From assembly GCF_021559775.1 (NCBI RefSeq), contig NZ_CP056047.1:3534501-3598500 (forward strand): a DNA stretch of 64,000 nucleotides. The letters are read 5' to 3'. Made by a program: the position numbers and the translations under genes. This stretch comes from Gillisella vitis. GTDB lineage: Bacteria; Pseudomonadota; Alphaproteobacteria; Rhizobiales; Rhizobiaceae. The notes below the pieces were generated by a model that was given only the letters and a program-made list of their open reading frames with translations, made no database searches and was not told the origin of the DNA. Numbering within the stretch: the first letter of the stretch is position 1; each line of letters starts with the position of its first letter. This document shows, one piece after another, positions 1 to 9,690 of the stretch.

Positions 1-64
1 GCCAGCGAGCTTTGCGCGATTGAAAAGCGCAGGCGCTTTTACTTCGAAAACCAGGATAAAATGT

Positions 65-1315
65 ATGACCCTGCCTGATGCCTCAAATTCCATCGATCCG
101 GTAAAGCTCGACAAACTGGCCGAAGTGGCCGTCAAGGTTGGTCTGCGGCTGGTGCCGGGCCAGGATCTGGTGATCACCGCGCCGCTGAACGCGCTGCCGC
201 TGGTGCGCAACATTACTCGCCATGCCTATATGGCCGGTGCCGGTCTTGTGACGACATTCTATTCGGATGAAGAGACGACGCTGGCCCGTTATGCCCATGG
301 CTCGGATGCCAGTTTCGACCGGGCTTCCGGTTGGCTCTACGAGGGCATGGCCAAAGCCTATGCGGGCGGTGCGGCACGATTAGCGATTTCCGGCGATAAT
401 CCCATGTTGCTCGCCAGCCAGGACCCGGCCAAGGTGGCGCGGGCCAACAAGGCCAATTCAATTGCCTTTAAGCCTGCCTTGGAGCCGATTTCCAATTTCG
501 ACATCAACTGGAATATCTCCTCCTATCCCAACCCGTCCTGGGCAGCGCAGGTCTTTCCGGATCTGCCCTTGGATGAGGCGGTGAAAAAGCTGGCGGATGC
601 GATTTTTGCCGCATCCCGGGTTGATCAGCCCGATCCGGTCGCTGCCTGGGCGGCTCATAATGGCGAGTTGGCCAAACGGTCGGCCTGGTTGAATGGCGAA
701 CGGTTCTCCAGTCTGCATTTTACCGGCCCCGGCACGGATCTGCGGGTTGGTCTGGCCGATGGCCACGAATGGCACGGGGGCGCCTCCACGGCCAAGAATG
801 GCATTACCTGCAATCCGAATATCCCGACAGAAGAGGTTTTCACCACGCCACATGCGTTGAAAGTGGACGGCGTTGTCTCCTCCACCAAGCCGTTATCGCA
901 TCAGGGCACGCTGATCGACAATATCCAGGTGCGGTTCGAGGCGGGCCGGATCGTCGAGGCCAAGGCTTCCCGCGGCGAGGAAGTGCTCAATAAGGTCTTG
1001 GACACTGACGAGGGCGCCCGGCGTCTGGGAGAAGTGGCACTGGTGCCGCATTCATCGCCGATTTCGGCGTCTGGCATCCTGTTCTACAACACGCTGTTTG
1101 ACGAAAACGCTTCGTGCCATATCGCGCTTGGCCAGTGCTATTCCAAATGCTTCCTGGACGGGGCGTCGCTGACGCCGGAGCAGATCAAAGCCCAGGGCGG
1201 CAATTCGTCGTTGATCCATATCGACTGGATGATCGGTTCCGACAAGGTCGATATTGACGGCGTGAAAGCGGATGGCACAACGGTGCCCGTGATGCGCAAG
1301 GGCGAATGGGCGTGA
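65..1315 (+). CDS. M29-family metallo-aminopeptidase (AmpS/PepS type)
   Basis: Cytoplasmic dinuclear-metal aminopeptidase that removes N-terminal residues from peptides. The 416-residue protein matches the usual ~410-420 of family M29. The metal/catalytic residues can be placed by spacing: E257 (in NIPTEEVF), E323 (GEVALVPH), H352 (CHIAL), Y359, H385 and D387 (HIDWMIGS). The E-66-E-29-H-7-Y-26-H-2-D spacing agrees with what I recall for AmpS. I chose the ATG at 65 because AGGA lies 8 nt upstream; the frame stays open to a TTG at 20 and could extend further left. Two stem-loops follow the stop. The physiological substrate cannot be read from sequence. Confidence 0.93.
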   Translation: MTLPDASNSIDPVKLDKLAEVAVKVGLRLVPGQDLVITAPLNALPLVRNITRHAYMAGAGLVTTFYSDEETTLARYAHGSDASFDRASGWLYEGMAKAYAGGAARLAISGDNPMLLASQDPAKVARANKANSIAFKPALEPISNFDINWNISSYPNPSWAAQVFPDLPLDEAVKKLADAIFAASRVDQPDPVAAWAAHNGELAKRSAWLNGERFSSLHFTGPGTDLRVGLADGHEWHGGASTAKNGITCNPNIPTEEVFTTPHALKVDGVVSSTKPLSHQGTLIDNIQVRFEAGRIVEAKASRGEEVLNKVLDTDEGARRLGEVALVPHSSPISASGILFYNTLFDENASCHIALGQCYSKCFLDGASLTPEQIKAQGGNSSLIHIDWMIGSDKVDIDGVKADGTTVPVMRKGEWA

Positions 1316-1371
1316 ACATGCACACGGCCCGCGTTTGATAAACGCAGGCCGGTTTCATCGAAATAGAGACC

Positions 1372-1393
1372 CGCGCACCAAATGTGGTGCGCG
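1372..1393. terminator. Perfect 9-bp stem-loop downstream of the aminopeptidase gene
   Basis: CGCGCACCA and TGGTGCGCG form a 9-bp stem around an AATG loop between two convergent genes. There is no strong T-run on either side (AAATTTTTG follows about 13 nt later), so it is a possible terminator or mRNA-stabilising hairpin. A second imperfect hairpin (GGCCCGCGTTT...AAACGCAGGCC) lies just before it at about 1326-1351. Confidence 0.45.
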
Positions 1394-1476
1394 AAAGTCG
1401 TCATAAATTTTTGAATTTGTTGCATAATTTTCTCTTTAAGCCGATTCCGGTCTAAAGAATTATGCAGTAAGGCCGA

Positions 1477-1857
1477 TCAGCCCTGTCTTGCCTTACGGTT
1501 GGCATAACGCTGATCGCGTTGCGCCTTGCGGGTGGCTTCGTCTTCAAGCAGACGTGAAATTCTGGCTTTTTCAGCGGCGTCGCGGGCATCGGCTTCAGCT
1601 GTTGCTTCAGCGGCAAGTGCGGCTTCACGTGCAGCTGTCTCGGCTGCAAGCTGTTGCTGTTCCTGCAATTTTGTCTGTTCGCGCTCGGCGCGCCGTGCTT
1701 CTCTGGCCTCGGCTATCGCCTGGCGCTCCGCCTGGCGGGCGAGACGGGTTGGTTCCGACGCTTCCTGCGCGGCCTTATAGGCCTGAAGGAGAGCGGCCTT
1801 TGCGTCGGCAGCGGTGGTACGGCGGTCGACGACTTCATTTTTCCGGCTATTTTTCAA
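1477..1857 (-). CDS. Small highly charged alpha-helical protein (DUF6481-like)
   Basis: A 126-residue protein made almost entirely of Ala, Arg, Glu and Gln, with heptad-like runs (for example ERQAIAEAREARRAEREQ) that predict one long helix or coiled coil. No signal peptide or membrane segment is visible. It resembles the small rhizobial proteins grouped as DUF6481, which are often found near cold-shock genes, but I recognise it by composition and ends rather than by a catalytic motif. It lies downstream of another charged small protein and cspA on the same strand, so the three may be co-regulated. The function is unknown. Confidence 0.7.
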   Translation of the reverse strand: MKNSRKNEVVDRRTTAADAKAALLQAYKAAQEASEPTRLARQAERQAIAEAREARRAEREQTKLQEQQQLAAETAAREAALAAEATAEADARDAAEKARISRLLEDEATRKAQRDQRYANRKARQG

Positions 1858-1890
1858 AGAGATGTTCCAGTTGTAGATAGGGCCTGCAAA

Positions 1891-2115
1891 TCAGGCTTTT
1901 CGGGTCGTTTTGGCAGCAGTCGCGGCGTCAGCCATCTGCTGGTCCTGCAATTCCTTGGCAAGCCGTGCTTCGCGCAGCCTGAGGGTTTTTTCTTCACGGG
2001 CAAGCACGAGCGAATCCTGTTCTTCCACGGCACGACCGCGCGCGAAGAACTGCGACTGCTCCTTGTCAAAAGCGATTTCCGCCTGCTGACGTGATTTACT
2101 ATAGTTTTCTGCCAT
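1891..2115 (-). CDS. Small charged conserved rhizobial protein of unknown function
   Basis: A 74-residue soluble protein beginning MAENYSKSRQQAE and ending in a Lys/Arg-rich tail. The repeated REARLAKEL-type segments suggest a helical or coiled-coil protein. I chose the ATG at 2115 because an AAAGG ribosome-binding site precedes it. The open frame extends upstream to 2166, but that segment (Arg/Pro/His-rich) looks like non-coding leader. It lies 33 nt upstream of the DUF6481-like gene on the same strand, so the two probably share a message. I recognise no domain. Confidence 0.65.
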   Translation of the reverse strand: MAENYSKSRQQAEIAFDKEQSQFFARGRAVEEQDSLVLAREEKTLRLREARLAKELQDQQMADAATAAKTTRKA

Positions 2116-2451
2116 GGGGTCGCGCCTTTCTGGGTGGCAGCGCCGCGTGCCGGGCATGGCGCGCAAAAAACGCTACGACATTCTGCGCCGTGTACATCAA
2201 GTGTACGTGAGGCCGCTGTGACACTTATTACGAAGGCTCAAAGATGCAGATCACATCCTTGCCCTGAAGACATTTCACATATCTCAAAGACAACAAGGAC
2301 TTGAGATGTTTGCAAAAGGCATAGGAATTGCCATCTTCACGGTCTCTTCGCATACCATCTGCTGCATATTTCATGTGCGACCCGAACCGGGCGCAAGAGG
2401 TTATGCAACAGGAAATCGTGTGAGCGCGGTCTGCGACGGCGCGGCAGGCAA

Positions 2452-2481
2452 TAAAAAAGGCCAGGCAAACTGCCTGACCTT
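2452..2481 (-). terminator. Rho-independent terminator of the cold-shock gene
   Basis: On the minus strand AAGGTCAGGCAG, a short loop and CTGCCTGGCCTT-like complement are followed by a T-rich run (TTTTTTAT). It lies 63 nt beyond the csp stop codon. Confidence 0.85.
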
Positions 2482-2543
2482 GGTTGGATCATGCTCTCAA
2501 CAATGCCAGTACATCCGTGGTCAAAGGAAAGCCGAACCCTATA

Positions 2544-2753
2544 TTAAGCAGCCTGGAGATTGCAGGCCGACATCTTGCCGGACTTGTTGTCGCGTTCCAT
2601 GTCGTAGGCGATCTTCTGGCCTTCGACGATTTCACGCATACCAGCGCGTTCAACAGCGGAGATATGCACGAATGCATCCGGGCCGCCATTGTCAGGCTGA
2701 ATGAAGCCGAAGCCCTTAGTGGAATTAAACCATTTAACTGTGCCAGTGGTCAT
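2544..2753 (-). CDS. cspA: Cold-shock domain protein (CspA family)
   Basis: A 69-residue single-domain nucleic-acid chaperone that binds single-stranded RNA/DNA. RNP1 (KGFGFIQ) and RNP2 (DAFVHIS) are both present after the opening TGTVKWFN, so it is full length. I chose the ATG at 2753 (MTTGTVKWF) because AAAGGG lies 6-11 nt upstream; an 11-codon upstream extension is open but lacks family similarity. A strong terminator follows. The 320-nt gene-free stretch upstream would hold its promoter and the long structured leader expected for cold-shock mRNAs. Which csp paralogue this is cannot be decided from the sequence. Confidence 0.95.
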   Translation of the reverse strand: MTTGTVKWFNSTKGFGFIQPDNGGPDAFVHISAVERAGMREIVEGQKIAYDMERDNKSGKMSACNLQAA

Positions 2754-3077
2754 GATGAACCCTTTCATAGCATATTGAGTGACCACAGCGCATAACGCCG
2801 TGGATGAGGATAGCGATTTTTGAAAGGAAGGTTCGTTCAGGGCGCGGTGCTAATTGCGCGGTAACCAAAGCTCAGCAAGCAAATATCGATGACCAATAGA
2901 TACCCCCTCAAGGCGGCCATGTCAACCAAAGCTTTGAATTTATTATGATCCGCCTTTTTTCCAAGCCATGGTCAAGGGGTCCAAAGCCTTGTATCCGCAC
3001 CGTAATCCCTGTCTGTGCGGCACCGCGTTCAAACGTCCATTCTGTCGCTCGTGACTGTGCCGTTTGCACTCTTTTGG
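2754..3077. other. Gene-free stretch between xseA 3' end and cspA start
   Basis: About 320 nt with no convincing gene on either strand. It should contain the cspA promoter and 5' leader, read on the minus strand, and the xseA 3' untranslated region. I could not place a clear -35/-10 pair or a terminator for xseA. Confidence 0.5.
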
Positions 3078-4709
3078 TTAGAAAAGACTACCCTGTCCGG
3101 CGGGTGGCTCCGACTTTTTCGGCGATTTGGGCAAGGGATTCGGCTTTCCCGGGGCCGGGGTTGTCGTCGCGGAAGGGGCTTGCGGTTGAGGTGACGCCTT
3201 ATCACCCTCTCCGGTCACAGCGGAAACCCGGCCATCGGCAAATTCGATGGCGATGGCTCGTCCATCCTCAAGTCCCTCTGCACGCGAGAGGGGCCGGTCA
3301 TCCTGCCCCCGGATCACGGCATAGCCGCGCATCAGGACATTTTTGTAGGACAGCGATTGCAGCATTCGCTCCTGGGCCGACACCGTGGAACGGGCGCGGC
3401 GCAGGTCGTTGATAACAGCGCTGTCGGCCCGGCGCGAAAAACTGTCCAACCGGTCTCTCGAGCGTCCCGTTTGCGCTTTCAGCCGGGCCGGGACCGCCGT
3501 CAATGTTGCATCGATCCGTCCAAGATTGGCTTTCTGCCGCTCGATCAGCCGTTCGATAATCCGGTCGGCAAGGGCGGCGCGTTCGCTGACCCGCTGGCGG
3601 CGTTCCACCAGGCGGCGCACCAGCATATCCGGCGACAACTTGGCTGCGGCCCGCTCGAAGCTTTGCCGCTTGGTCATGGTGTTCAGTTCCAGGCTACGGC
3701 CAAGACCGCTGGCGGCTTCATCGAAACGGCGGCGCGGTAGCGCCAGCAATTGATCGAGAGAGGGCAGGGCGCGGGCCAGCGCCCGCAGGTTCTGGCGGCG
3801 ATGATCCATCTGGCGGTTGACGGCGCCTGCCAGTCGGGCAGCAAGCCCGGCCAGTTGCGCTTCCAGATCCGCCTTGACCGGCACCGCCATTTCAGCCGCC
3901 CCTGTCGGTGTCGGCGCCCGGACATCGGCTGCATAGTCGATCAGTGTCCAGTCCGTTTCATGGCCGACCGCCGAAATCAGCGGAATGGCGCTGGCGGCGG
4001 CGGCGCGCACCACTGCTTCGTCGTTGAAGCTCCACAGGTCTTCAAGGCTGCCGCCGCCGCGTGCGACGATCAGTACATCCGGCCTTGGGATGACACCATC
4101 AGGCTGAAAGGCATTGAAGCCGTTGATGGCGTTGGCAACCTCGTCGCCGGAGCCTTCACCCTGCACTTTGACGGGCCAGACCAGGACATGCACGGGAAAG
4201 CGGTCGGAAATCCGGTGAAGAATGTCGCGGATCACAGCGCCGGTGGGCGATGTGACAACGCCGATGACCTTCGGCATGAAGGGCAGCAATTGCTTGGTGG
4301 CCGGATCGAACAGGCCTTCTGCGGTAAACCGGCGCTTGCGCTCCTCGATCAGCGCCATCAGGGCTCCAGCGCCGGCTGGTTCCATCTGCTCGATGACGAT
4401 CTGGTATTTGGACGAGCCGGGAAAGGTGGTGATACGGCCCGTGGCGATCACTTCCATGCCCTCTTCGGGCCGGTATTTCAGCTTGGAAAACGAGCCCTTC
4501 CAGATCACCGCGTCGATCCGCGCCTTGTCGTCCTTGAGCGAAAAATAGGCATGCCCGGAGGAATGCTGGCCTCGAAAACCGGAAATTTCGCCGCGCACCC
4601 GCACCTGGTCGAAGGCGGTTTCGATGGTGCGCTTAATCGATCCGGAAAGCTCCGAGACGGAAAATTCGGTCAGATTGCTGGGCTGATCGTCGTCAAAAAA
4701 AGAGGCCAT
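3078..4709 (-). CDS. xseA: Exodeoxyribonuclease VII large subunit
   Basis: Catalytic subunit of exonuclease VII, which degrades single-stranded DNA to oligonucleotides and works with XseB. The N-terminal OB-fold (about residues 10-110, with [21 protein letters not shown]) precedes the conserved nuclease core: [29 protein letters not shown] and [29 protein letters not shown] long Arg-rich coiled-coil region follows. At 543 residues it is longer than the ~450-residue enterobacterial enzyme because of a Pro/Ser/Lys-rich disordered tail (about the last 45 residues), usual in rhizobia. The ATG at 4709 starts [12 protein letters not shown]. xseB is not adjacent. Confidence 0.97.
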   Translation of the reverse strand: MASFFDDDQPSNLTEFSVSELSGSIKRTIETAFDQVRVRGEISGFRGQHSSGHAYFSLKDDKARIDAVIWKGSFSKLKYRPEEGMEVIATGRITTFPGSSKYQIVIEQMEPAGAGALMALIEERKRRFTAEGLFDPATKQLLPFMPKVIGVVTSPTGAVIRDILHRISDRFPVHVLVWPVKVQGEGSGDEVANAINGFNAFQPDGVIPRPDVLIVARGGGSLEDLWSFNDEAVVRAAAASAIPLISAVGHETDWTLIDYAADVRAPTPTGAAEMAVPVKADLEAQLAGLAARLAGAVNRQMDHRRQNLRALARALPSLDQLLALPRRRFDEAASGLGRSLELNTMTKRQSFERAAAKLSPDMLVRRLVERRQRVSERAALADRIIERLIERQKANLGRIDATLTAVPARLKAQTGRSRDRLDSFSRRADSAVINDLRRARSTVSAQERMLQSLSYKNVLMRGYAVIRGQDDRPLSRAEGLEDGRAIAIEFADGRVSAVTGEGDKASPQPQAPSATTTPAPGKPNPLPKSPKKSEPPAGQGSLF

Positions 4710-4820
4710 GACAGTGTTTTATCCAAGCTTGCAAAAAAACGCATCTTTTTTTGGAAAGACGTTAACAGGCTTTGTTCGGGTCAATTTCATGGGGCCAATC
4801 GTTAACTCTCGGATGGCAAT

Positions 4821-5090
4821 ATGCCAGACATCACGATTTGTCTGTCATACGGGATCGCATCCATGACCTTTCTCATCGCCATGGCAATTGGCATCGCCAC
4901 CGCAACGACCAGAAGCATCATGGCGATTGTTGCGGTTTCGCTGGTGCTTTTGACGGCGGGGCTGGTCATGCTGGCTCTTTCGCCTGCGATGACGGCGATG
5001 GATCTGCTGACGGCGCTGATTGCCTATAATGTCGGGCTGATCGATTGCCTGATGGTCTCGCTTGCCCTGTCACAGCGCAAGATCGCCTGA
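4821..5090 (+). CDS. Small hydrophobic membrane protein, unknown
   Basis: An 89-residue protein with two or three hydrophobic segments (about residues 8-28, 33-55 and 62-85), separated by a short TATTRS turn and an AMTAMD turn; it ends in QRKIA. Divergent from xseA and convergent with the next membrane protein. The ribosome-binding site is weak (GGATGG), and no domain is recognised. The composition and consistent membrane pattern support a real gene, but with modest certainty. Confidence 0.5.
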   Translation: MPDITICLSYGIASMTFLIAMAIGIATATTRSIMAIVAVSLVLLTAGLVMLALSPAMTAMDLLTALIAYNVGLIDCLMVSLALSQRKIA

Positions 5091-5120
5091 TCTCACGATT
5101 CGTTTGTAAACTCTACCCGT

Positions 5121-7004
5121 TCACGGCTGCTGCTTGATCAAAAAGATCCGCAGGCCGGACTGGCTGTCGGCTGCAAGCGGCTGAAGATAATCAGGCACCC
5201 TGTTGCGGTTCAGGTCGGCATAAAGCCCGTCGGGCTTCAAGGCGATCAACTGGCGGGTCTGCGAATCGGAAGGGCAGAAGGCGAGAAAGCCGACATGGGC
5301 GCCCACCAGAAAAGCACGGGCGTCCGGCGGGGTCGAGAGACCGATATGTAGTTCCGTCAACATGCCTGCCTGGTTGCGATGATAGGGTGCCGTCAATATC
5401 CGATGCGGGGTAAAGCGCAGGATGGAAGTGCCGCTTTCCGATGGGGCGGCAACCGTCGCTGGTGCTAAACTCGCCAATTGGACAAGAGCATTTTCAGATG
5501 AGCAATCACGGCTGGCATCCTGGGATGCCAGGCCGGAGCGAGTTTGTAGTTTTAGGCGTGCTGTTCCTTCCACAGCAAGGGTGCCTGCGATTGCCCACAC
5601 GGAAGGGACCGACAGAAGAATGCTGGCGATATAGGCAAGGCTTGGGATCATGCGGGCTGGTCGCAGCATTGCACGCCCGCGCAGATCGGCAATCAGCAGC
5701 GCGAGCGGCGGGATCGGGATCAGGTTGGAAAACATTGCACCGCGCACCTGGATCAGCGCGATACCGACGCTGACAGCCAGCAAGAGCGCCAGCGCCAGAT
5801 GCGCCTCCACCTGGTTTTTCCGCCAGGCCTGGGTAAGGCAGACCAGCAGCCCGAACAGGCCGACGGCGTAAAAGCCGCCAAGAGTTCCCGGTTCCTGCTG
5901 TGCCATGGCAAGGATCGAGCGAGCCTCGCCGACATTGTTCAGCCACAGCGTCACCAGCATCGGATCGAGGTTGGCGAGCGGATTGCCGAGGCATTGGGGC
6001 GCGACGATCAAGGCTGAGAAACCGACGCTGGCACCGATCACCAGCAGCAGGAACAGTCGAATACCGGCAGGGAAACGGCTGGCAAAGGCGGCAGCGGAAA
6101 ACAGCAATCCGCCGCCAATCGCTGTCAGGGCGTAAAAGCCGAAGGAGAGATTGTCGCAAGTCACCGTGCGATAGGATTGCGGCGGCACGGTTGCCACAAA
6201 CAGCAATGTGACCGACAGCGCCAGGCTGAGAGAATAGGCCATGGCGCAGGCCCGCATCGCTTTGCCATGCCAGGCCCAGAGCAGGGCGACGATAGCGCAG
6301 GCCGTGGCAATCAGCGGGGTGGTCTCCGCGCCGATGGCCAGCGCCAGCGCCGCCGCCGCACCAGCCAACGCAAACAGTGTCGATGAGCGTGTCCCGGAGC
6401 GGGCGTCAGACTGAGTCGCTGGCGCAGCGGTTGAAAGCACGGCGGTTAGGAAAGCGATCAGGGCGATCTGGACATTGTGATGATCGATGGCGCCGGGCAG
6501 GAAACGGTTGGATGTCAGAAGATAAAGGGCGCTCAGGCAAAGCGCCAGATGCATGGTCACCCGGCCGCCCAGCGCCCATCCGGCAGCACCGAGCGACAGC
6601 ATGACCGGCACGGTCCAGAGGAGTGGCCACATGGCAAGAGCCACGACTTCGGCTGTACGCGGCACAAACCAGATGCCCGCCAGCCGGATCAAGGTGGCAA
6701 TCGGCCAGTCAATCAACCGCGACCAATGCATCAGCGTTCCGGGTGCCAGACCCAGCCGATATTGCATCATGTCGAACCAGCCCTGACCGGCAAGATAATC
6801 CCGGACTTCGATCAGCCGCATGGCATCGTCATTGTCAGCGCCGACATAATCTTTGGCAAATGGCAGCGTCGTTGCGCAGATGGCGATGATGACCAGCAGG
6901 CAATAGCCCAGCATGACCGGCAGGAGGTGCTGCGCGCGCGTATGCGTAATCGTAAGGGACGGTATGGCCACGGAAGGTACAGGAGGGGAAGACTTGGACG
7001 TCAT
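5121..7004 (-). CDS. GT-C type integral membrane glycosyltransferase (PMT/STT3-like fold)
   Basis: A 627-residue polytopic inner-membrane protein with roughly a dozen hydrophobic segments. After TM1 comes the periplasmic motif ADNDDAMRLIEVRDYLAGQGWFD and then GTLMHWSRLIDWP; the acidic pair in the first loop is the hallmark of GT-C enzymes, which use polyprenyl-phosphate-linked sugars. The C-terminal ~120 residues form a periplasmic domain. I set the start at 7004 (MTSKSS); the frame continues to 7166 but that extension overlaps the divergent gene and is not membrane-like. Its neighbours, a GT2 polyprenyl-phosphate glycosyltransferase and a GtrA-like protein, would supply lipid-linked sugar, so I infer a three-part surface-glycan modification unit. 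The acceptor is unknown. Confidence 0.75.
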   Translation of the reverse strand: MTSKSSPPVPSVAIPSLTITHTRAQHLLPVMLGYCLLVIIAICATTLPFAKDYVGADNDDAMRLIEVRDYLAGQGWFDMMQYRLGLAPGTLMHWSRLIDWPIATLIRLAGIWFVPRTAEVVALAMWPLLWTVPVMLSLGAAGWALGGRVTMHLALCLSALYLLTSNRFLPGAIDHHNVQIALIAFLTAVLSTAAPATQSDARSGTRSSTLFALAGAAAALALAIGAETTPLIATACAIVALLWAWHGKAMRACAMAYSLSLALSVTLLFVATVPPQSYRTVTCDNLSFGFYALTAIGGGLLFSAAAFASRFPAGIRLFLLLVIGASVGFSALIVAPQCLGNPLANLDPMLVTLWLNNVGEARSILAMAQQEPGTLGGFYAVGLFGLLVCLTQAWRKNQVEAHLALALLLAVSVGIALIQVRGAMFSNLIPIPPLALLIADLRGRAMLRPARMIPSLAYIASILLSVPSVWAIAGTLAVEGTARLKLQTRSGLASQDASRDCSSENALVQLASLAPATVAAPSESGTSILRFTPHRILTAPYHRNQAGMLTELHIGLSTPPDARAFLVGAHVGFLAFCPSDSQTRQLIALKPDGLYADLNRNRVPDYLQPLAADSQSGLRIFLIKQQP

Positions 7005-7164
7005 CGGTATTTCCGGTTGTTCGGGGCCTCCCGTTTCGGGGAGATGCGACCAAGATTCTTCGATTGTTCGGCTTATCCGAAACCTAGCCTTAACCTTCTC
7101 AAGAAATAGTAAAATCTCCAGGAGCCGCGTTTCGGCTGCCCGAACATGTGTATCGAGTAAGTTC

Positions 7165-8169
7165 ATGGGCCAGACACCAGTACCGGACGTGGCGGTCCTT
7201 ATTCCCTGCTATAATGAGGCCAGCACCATTGCCTCCGTGGTGCGCGGTTTCCGTACCGCCCTGCCGCAGGCGCGGGTCTATGTCTATGACAATAATTCCA
7301 CCGATGGTACGGCGCTGGCCGCCATGCTGGCCGGTGCCGAGGTGTTGCAGGAACGCAGGCAGGGCAAGGGGCATGTGGTGCGCCGGATGTTTGCCGATGT
7401 TGACGCCGATGTCTATCTGATGGCCGATGGCGATGGCACCTATGCGCCGCAGGATGCGAATGCGTTGATCCATCTGCTGATGGAAGAGCGCGCCGACATG
7501 GTGGTCGCCACGCGCCGCAATGTCCACAATGATGCCGGACGCCAGGGGCATGCGCTTGGCAATCGTCTGTTTAACGGGCTCTACCGCTTTCTGTTTGGCC
7601 CGGGCTTTACCGATATCTTCTCCGGCTACCGTGCCTTTTCGCGCCGCTATGTCAAAACCTTTCCGGCTGTGTCGGCAGGCTTTGAAATCGAGACGGAAAT
7701 GTCTGTTCATGCCTCACGGCTGAAATTGCCGGTGGTGGAACTGGAACTGGACTACGGACGCCGGCCAGAAGGCTCCCATTCCAAGCTATCGACCCTGCGC
7801 GACGGCGCAAAAATCCTCTGGATGTTCGCGATGTTGTCCAAGGAGACGCGGCCATTCGCGACGTTCTCGGCCCTGGCCGGGCTGGTCCTGGCGATAAGCC
7901 TCGGTTTCATGGCGCCGGTTCTGGGCGAATATTTCACCACTGGCCTCGTTTCGCGGCTGCCGACCTGGGTCCTGTCGGTGGCGCTGCTGTTGATGAGCCA
8001 GCTATTGTTTATTGCAGGGTTGATTCTGGATTCGCTGTCACGGGCGCGGGCCGAGCATTTGCGGCTTTCCTACATCGCCTTGCCCGCCTTTGTCGCTCCT
8101 GAAAACGCTGCCTTGTCAGCGGCTGATCCCGCCATCGATCCGGCTCGGTCGGCTGCGGATGCTGCATGA
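7165..8169 (+). CDS. GT2 glycosyltransferase, polyprenyl-phosphate sugar synthase type
   Basis: A 334-residue enzyme of the DPM1/GtrB type, expected to transfer a sugar from a nucleotide donor to a polyprenyl phosphate on the cytoplasmic face. The GT-A domain shows VAVLIPCYNEASTI, YDNNSTDGT, the MADGDGTY metal-binding motif and GYRAFSRR with GFEIETEM. Two hydrophobic segments near the C-terminus (about residues 230-255 and 268-295) anchor it. I chose the ATG at 7165; an 84-codon upstream extension is open but overlaps the divergent gene and lacks family similarity. The stop overlaps the start of the GtrA gene by 4 nt, so the two are translationally coupled. Confidence 0.88.
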   Translation: MGQTPVPDVAVLIPCYNEASTIASVVRGFRTALPQARVYVYDNNSTDGTALAAMLAGAEVLQERRQGKGHVVRRMFADVDADVYLMADGDGTYAPQDANALIHLLMEERADMVVATRRNVHNDAGRQGHALGNRLFNGLYRFLFGPGFTDIFSGYRAFSRRYVKTFPAVSAGFEIETEMSVHASRLKLPVVELELDYGRRPEGSHSKLSTLRDGAKILWMFAMLSKETRPFATFSALAGLVLAISLGFMAPVLGEYFTTGLVSRLPTWVLSVALLLMSQLLFIAGLILDSLSRARAEHLRLSYIALPAFVAPENAALSAADPAIDPARSAADAA

Positions 8170-8540
8170 AAAAGCTGGTCCGTTTTGCTCTGGTTGGCAG
8201 TACGGGTTTTGCCGTGGATGCCGGGCTTTTATGGCTGCTTCTGTCTTACAGCGCTCTCGGCCCCTTGGCGGCCCGGGCCCTTGCCATTCTGGTGGCCCTG
8301 CTCGTCACATGGCGGCTTAACCGGGCCTTCACCTTCGGGGCGTCCCGGCGAAGCCTCCCCGTCGAGGGCTTTCGCTATGGCTCGGTCGGGGTGGTCTCGG
8401 CGCTGGTCAATTACGGTCTTTATGCCGGGTTGTTGATCGTCATCCCGGCACTCAATCCTTTCGCGGCGCTGGTTTTCGCATCGCTTGCCGCCATGGCGTT
8501 CAGCTTTTTCGGCTATTCGCGGTTTGTGTTTCGCCGTTGA
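8166..8540 (+). CDS. GtrA-like membrane protein (lipid-linked sugar flippase family)
   Basis: A 124-residue protein with four hydrophobic segments, the standard size and topology of GtrA/DPMS1-like proteins, which help move polyprenyl-phosphate sugars across the inner membrane. Typical motifs are FALVGSTGFAVDAGLLWLL near the N-terminus, TWRLNRAFTF between TM2 and TM3, and FFGYSRFVFRR at the end. The ATGA overlap with the GT2 gene shows coupling. A 3' overlap-free gap of 19 nt separates it from the convergent oxidoreductase gene. Confidence 0.88.
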   Translation: MKKLVRFALVGSTGFAVDAGLLWLLLSYSALGPLAARALAILVALLVTWRLNRAFTFGASRRSLPVEGFRYGSVGVVSALVNYGLYAGLLIVIPALNPFAALVFASLAAMAFSFFGYSRFVFRR

Positions 8541-8559
8541 AGCACTGAAATCGGTTGGA

Positions 8560-9546
8560 TCAAACCGGTTCCCAACCATCCTTTTCGCTGGCCCGGTAGA
8601 TCGCATCGATGAAGCGCTGGTTGGCGCGGGAGTTTTCCAGCGTCACAACATCGCTCTCCTCACCCCGCGCCGCCTTGGCAAACGCCTCAGCCTCCAGACG
8701 ATATTGGCGGCTGTCGGGAAAGCGGAAGATTTGCGATTCGCTGTGGTTGCGGTTGGTCAGTTCCAGCTCTTCCGCCCCCCAGCGGTCGGCATTGAACGGT
8801 GATTTCACCTCGATAAACCCTTCATCCCCATGAAACACCATGGTCTGGCGGGCGGCCATCTGCGTGGCGATGTAAAAGCTCATCTCGAAACTGCCGAAAT
8901 CGGCTTTGACGCTGGAATAGATATCGGTGCCGAATTCAGCATCGCGTTGCGTCACCGCCTGCACCCGCACCGGCTCAAGGCCCGTGACAAAGCGGGTGGT
9001 GATGGTCGGATAGACGCCGATATCCGGCAGCGCGCCGCCGCCGAGTTCCGGGATATTGCGCATATTGCCGGGGTCGCGGTTAAAGTAAGTGAAAGACCCC
9101 TGCACATGCCGCAGCTTGCCGATGGCGCCATCGGCCAGAAGGGCGCGGACCTTGTGCCAGACAGGCGCATAGGTCACCATAAAGGCTTCCGAAATCAGCA
9201 CCTTGTTACGGTCGCGCGCGGCGATCAGGCTGTCGATGTCCGCCGCTTTCAGGGCAATCGGCTTTTCGCACAGCACATGCTTGCCCGCATCGGCGGCCTT
9301 GATCGTCCATTCCACATGCTGGGCGGTCGGCAGGGGAATATAGACGGCATCGATCAGGTCAGAAGCCAGCATCTCTTCATAGGAACCGAAGGCATGCGGC
9401 ACGGAAAAGCGGTCAGCCATCGCCCGGGCCTTGGCAAGGTCACGGCTGGCAATGGCACTGACCACGGCCCCTTCCGCATCCTGAATGGCGGGTACGACCA
9501 GTTCACGGCCGATTTTCGCCGTCGATAAAATTCCAAACCGCAGCAT
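8560..9546 (-). CDS. Gfo/Idh/MocA-family NAD(P)-dependent oxidoreductase
   Basis: A 328-residue cytoplasmic dehydrogenase. The N-terminal Rossmann fold starts with [20 protein letters not shown], and the EKP motif ([10 protein letters not shown]) at about residues 90-100 carries the conserved lysine. The C-terminal alpha/beta domain ([19 protein letters not shown]) is complete. Substrates in this family are sugars, inositols or dihydrodiols, and nothing here identifies which. It is monocistronic and divergent from an aldo/keto reductase gene 144 nt away. Confidence 0.9.
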   Translation of the reverse strand: MLRFGILSTAKIGRELVVPAIQDAEGAVVSAIASRDLAKARAMADRFSVPHAFGSYEEMLASDLIDAVYIPLPTAQHVEWTIKAADAGKHVLCEKPIALKAADIDSLIAARDRNKVLISEAFMVTYAPVWHKVRALLADGAIGKLRHVQGSFTYFNRDPGNMRNIPELGGGALPDIGVYPTITTRFVTGLEPVRVQAVTQRDAEFGTDIYSSVKADFGSFEMSFYIATQMAARQTMVFHGDEGFIEVKSPFNADRWGAEELELTNRNHSESQIFRFPDSRQYRLEAEAFAKAARGEESDVVTLENSRANQRFIDAIYRASEKDGWEPV

Positions 9547-9690
9547 GTCCTATCTCCTCCGCAAATCGTATTTCTGTAGACGACACATAACGCCTATGCC
9601 CGGATTGTGAACAGGGCTTGGTTGTTATCGGTGCAGTCCGCGTTATTTTCCTGTCGAATTTCCCTTCTCGATTTGTCATGGAGACCTATC

